Assembly: GCF_001551835.1 (NCBI RefSeq)
Contig: NZ_LODL01000013.1
Span: 62,001 to 126,000, forward strand
Direction: 5' to 3'
Source: Dechloromonas denitrificans
Lineage (GTDB): Bacteria > Pseudomonadota > Gammaproteobacteria > Burkholderiales > Rhodocyclaceae
DNA: 64,000 bases
The notes under the pieces were generated by a model that saw nothing but the letters and a program-made list of their open reading frames with translations, had not been told where the DNA came from and ran no database searches. Each line of letters starts with the position of its first letter. Position 1 is the stretch's first letter. The translations under genes and the position numbers were made by a program. This document shows, piece by piece, positions 62,218 through 64,000 of this stretch.

Positions 62218-63405
62218 TCAGGCTACAGTCGGGTTTTCGGTGATTTTTCTAAAAATTCTCAAATAGCCTTCAAGCATAGATTTCGCTGAGAATTGATTGG
62301 AGACACGTTGCTGTAAATTTATGCCTCTTTTTTTTGCCCGATCGGGTGAGCGCAATGTCTCTGATATAGCTGCCGTCAATTCATCGATATTTCCATTGTT
62401 GAATAGCAAGCCAAAATCAGAGGAGGGAATTATTTCTGGTATTCCGCCAACTCTAGTTGCTATAACAGGGGTTTGACATGCGCCCGCCTCTATCAACACC
62501 AAGCCAAAAGACTCATATTTTGCAGTATGCACGAGGCAATTTGTGTTGCGCATCAACGATGCAATTTGATTCTGAGGCTTGTTTTCCAAGAAGGTTACAC
62601 GAGTTTCGATGTTTAGCTTATTGACGAGTTCTTTTAAGTGCTTGAGCCAACTGCCGTTGTCGGTTCCGCCAACACAAACAATGTTGAGCTCTGGATATTC
62701 CGTGGCTATGCGCGCAAAGGCGGTTAAAAAAATATCTTGCGCCTTGATCGGAACATAATTTCCTACATTTAATAAGTAGGGCGTATCTATATGCGGCGGG
62801 GTAGGAGCGCTATTACGAGTGAAATTTTCAGAATCAATACCATTGTGAATGACATCTACGGGCTGATAGAAGAACTTAAGTTCTTCTATCCGGTTGGCCA
62901 GCGCCGCTGAGCAGGCTGTAATTGCATTAGTTTGTTTGGCAATTATTTTCCATCGCGGACTATCGGTGGCTATCGCACTTACATCGGACCCGTGGAAGGA
63001 GAGCACGAGTTTCCCCTTCCATAGTCCAAAAAACTTAAGCAAAGCCAGTGGATAAGCATTTAATGTCGGAAAATGAACGTTGACCGTAGTGATATTGTGT
63101 ATTCGCAGGTCGTGTTGTGCGCTAATAAGGCGACGCAGCAAAGTAAGGATGTATCTGAAGGGGAGGTGACCGTGAGCAGAGGGGGGGGCTGGCAGATTCA
63201 AATGAAGAAATCGCCTGCCTTGCTCATCAGTTCTTTCGCCGCGGTCTATCCAGTCTTGAATGCCAATACTCGCCACGCCGGGAAAGCGGTTTTCCATCCC
63301 GCGCCATAGACGTTCGACAACAACGTCCACTCCACCCAGCATGTCGAACTCCCAGGGAAGATATAGAAGCAATTTCCCCGGTTTGTCTTTCGCCATTTTA
63401 GTCAT
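62218..63405 (-). CDS. Glycosyltransferase family 4 (GT-B)
   Basis: A 395-residue enzyme. An N-terminal domain with LPWEFDMLGGVDVVVERLW is followed by a C-terminal Rossmann domain with NVGNYVPIKAQDIFLTAF and ESFGLVLIEAGACQTPVIATRVGGIPEII, which holds the EX7E-type donor site. The start may be ATG 63405 or one three codons in; both overlap the end of the upstream gene. A run of eight G on the plus strand (63181-63188) lies in the coding region as eight C. Confidence 0.92.
   Translation of the reverse strand: MTKMAKDKPGKLLLYLPWEFDMLGGVDVVVERLWRGMENRFPGVASIGIQDWIDRGERTDEQGRRFLHLNLPAPPSAHGHLPFRYILTLLRRLISAQHDLRIHNITTVNVHFPTLNAYPLALLKFFGLWKGKLVLSFHGSDVSAIATDSPRWKIIAKQTNAITACSAALANRIEELKFFYQPVDVIHNGIDSENFTRNSAPTPPHIDTPYLLNVGNYVPIKAQDIFLTAFARIATEYPELNIVCVGGTDNGSWLKHLKELVNKLNIETRVTFLENKPQNQIASLMRNTNCLVHTAKYESFGLVLIEAGACQTPVIATRVGGIPEIIPSSDFGLLFNNGNIDELTAAISETLRSPDRAKKRGINLQQRVSNQFSAKSMLEGYLRIFRKITENPTVA
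63181..63188 (-). repeat. C8 tract (coding strand) in the GT4 gene
   Basis: Eight consecutive G on the plus strand, C on the coding strand, near codons 73-75. Confidence 0.85.
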
Positions 63406-64000
63406 CTCTATCGGGACGAGCGGTCAAGCCATAACGGGTTGGGCTTGAGTTCGCGATATCCATCATCAATGCATCTGCATAAAACTTTGTCGCCCAGTTT
63501 GGGTATTGCCATGGGTGATAGCCGCCGTTGATCGGGTGAGATCCTTTTATTCCACCGACGGTGTCTTTGTTCGGTCCGAGTAGTTGTTGGGTTTTTTTGA
63601 CAAACGCTAGAACTTTTGTAGTGGCTTCCCGATACTTGTGGTCACCGGTTGTTTTGAATAGGCGTCCCCAATTGATGCCGAGTTGGCAATCTCCTGTCAG
63701 GCAAGACCAGGTAACTGTTGGTTGCCAATTCTTATTGAAGCGTCCGGGGAGTCTGCCATCGGGTGGGAGTGCAGTGAGCATCGCGTCGCCAATAGTACGT
63801 GCGGCGACAATCAAATCTTCCCGTTCTGCAGCTATGCCAATTTCGAGCAGCCCACGCATCGCGTAAGCAATTGTGTGGGTGAATGGTTGGGTGCTGTCCT
63901 GAAGGCAGTTCTCGGCCAGCCAGCCTCGTTCATTGCGTTGACTCATTGCCCAATCGGCATTTTTTAAGGCTGCGTTGAGATAGCGGCGATCACCGGTAAT
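63398..64000 (-). CDS. Partial protein with alpha-helical toroid-like features (start beyond window)
   Basis: The last 200 residues of a longer protein; the frame stays open to the right edge, so a 182-residue start at 63946 is not the true start. Blocks such as TIAYAMRGLLEIGIAAEREDLIVAARTIGDAM and FVKKTQQLLG alternate helices with Trp/Gly-rich turns (NWQPTVTWSCLTGDCQLGINWGRLF), as in (alpha/alpha)6-barrel sugar-acting enzymes. The exact family is not assigned. It overlaps the GT4 gene by eight bases. Confidence 0.55.
   Translation of the reverse strand: MTGDRRYLNAALKNADWAMSQRNERGWLAENCLQDSTQPFTHTIAYAMRGLLEIGIAAEREDLIVAARTIGDAMLTALPPDGRLPGRFNKNWQPTVTWSCLTGDCQLGINWGRLFKTTGDHKYREATTKVLAFVKKTQQLLGPNKDTVGGIKGSHPINGGYHPWQYPNWATKFYADALMMDIANSSPTRYGLTARPDRDD

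Noticed and set aside
1-64000. CRISPR arrays, insertion sequences, rRNA or integrases
   Set aside because: I looked for regularly spaced repeats, transposase motifs and rRNA sequence and saw none. The only repeats are the three palindromes, the rnfE duplication and the homopolymer tracts.

Overview
The window looks like a chromosomal segment of a nitrogen-fixing betaproteobacterium, most likely of the Rhodocyclaceae (Dechloromonas/Azospira/Azoarcus type). That assignment is inferred from gene content and order: nifLA next to rnfABCDGEH, a nifENX operon with fdxB, nifUS with a nif-type iscA, and an XrtA/PEP-CTERM exopolysaccharide locus carrying prsK/prsR/prsT. No ribosomal RNA or marker gene confirms it.

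Bases 1-34,000 are a GC-rich nitrogen fixation island. Reading leftwards from about 4.8 kb are nifB, a dicluster ferredoxin, a NifO/ArsC-like protein, a flavodiiron protein, two [2Fe-2S] ferredoxins (one resembling the Azotobacter FeSII nitrogenase-protective protein) and the start of nifQ. Next come a PAS-containing response regulator, a cysteine-rich CCG-type iron-sulfur protein, bacteriohemerythrin, an acyltransferase and a zinc-binding-type chemoreceptor. The regulators nifL-nifA diverge from rnfABCDGEH, followed by pntAA-pntAB-pntB and a NhaD-like ion transporter. After an odd helix-hairpin-helix protein and a universal stress protein come nifE-nifN-nifX-rseC-DUF269-DUF683-fdxB plus two small unknown genes, then iscA-nifU-nifS. 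nifHDK is not in the window. Six NifA-type sites share the core TTGTCG-N6-CGACA, and five starts have sigma-54 -24/-12 elements with the required GG-N10-GC spacing; a sixth, before nifL, lacks only the leading T. These genes together make FeMo-cofactor (nifB, nifEN, nifX, nifQ), supply Fe-S clusters (nifU, nifS, iscA), deliver low-potential electrons (Rnf, ferredoxins) and probably protect against O2/NO.

A tRNA-Arg(TCT) at 34,240 lies close to the change to visibly more AT-rich DNA that runs to the right end. That half is envelope and exopolysaccharide: galE, a putative HPr-rel-A system (Tat-like secreted protein, PqqD-like protein, HprK-like kinase, nucleotidyltransferase), a serine protease, a lytic transglycosylase, a tviB-type dehydrogenase, prsT, prsR, prsK, the XrtA-associated sugar transferase, an acyltransferase-PilZ fusion, a decarboxylase/AMP-ligase/ACP set, a Wzy-like polymerase, an asparagine-synthase homologue lacking the N-terminal cysteine, a TPR protein, a flippase and two glycosyltransferases, ending in a partial alpha-helical-toroid-like protein. 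The exosortase gene and its PEP-CTERM substrates are not visible here.

The best candidate for an undescribed system is the four-gene HPr-rel-A locus at 35.8-38.9 kb, preceded by a sigma-54-like promoter. Long G/C homopolymer tracts in four genes of the right half are also notable and could act as phase-variable switches.
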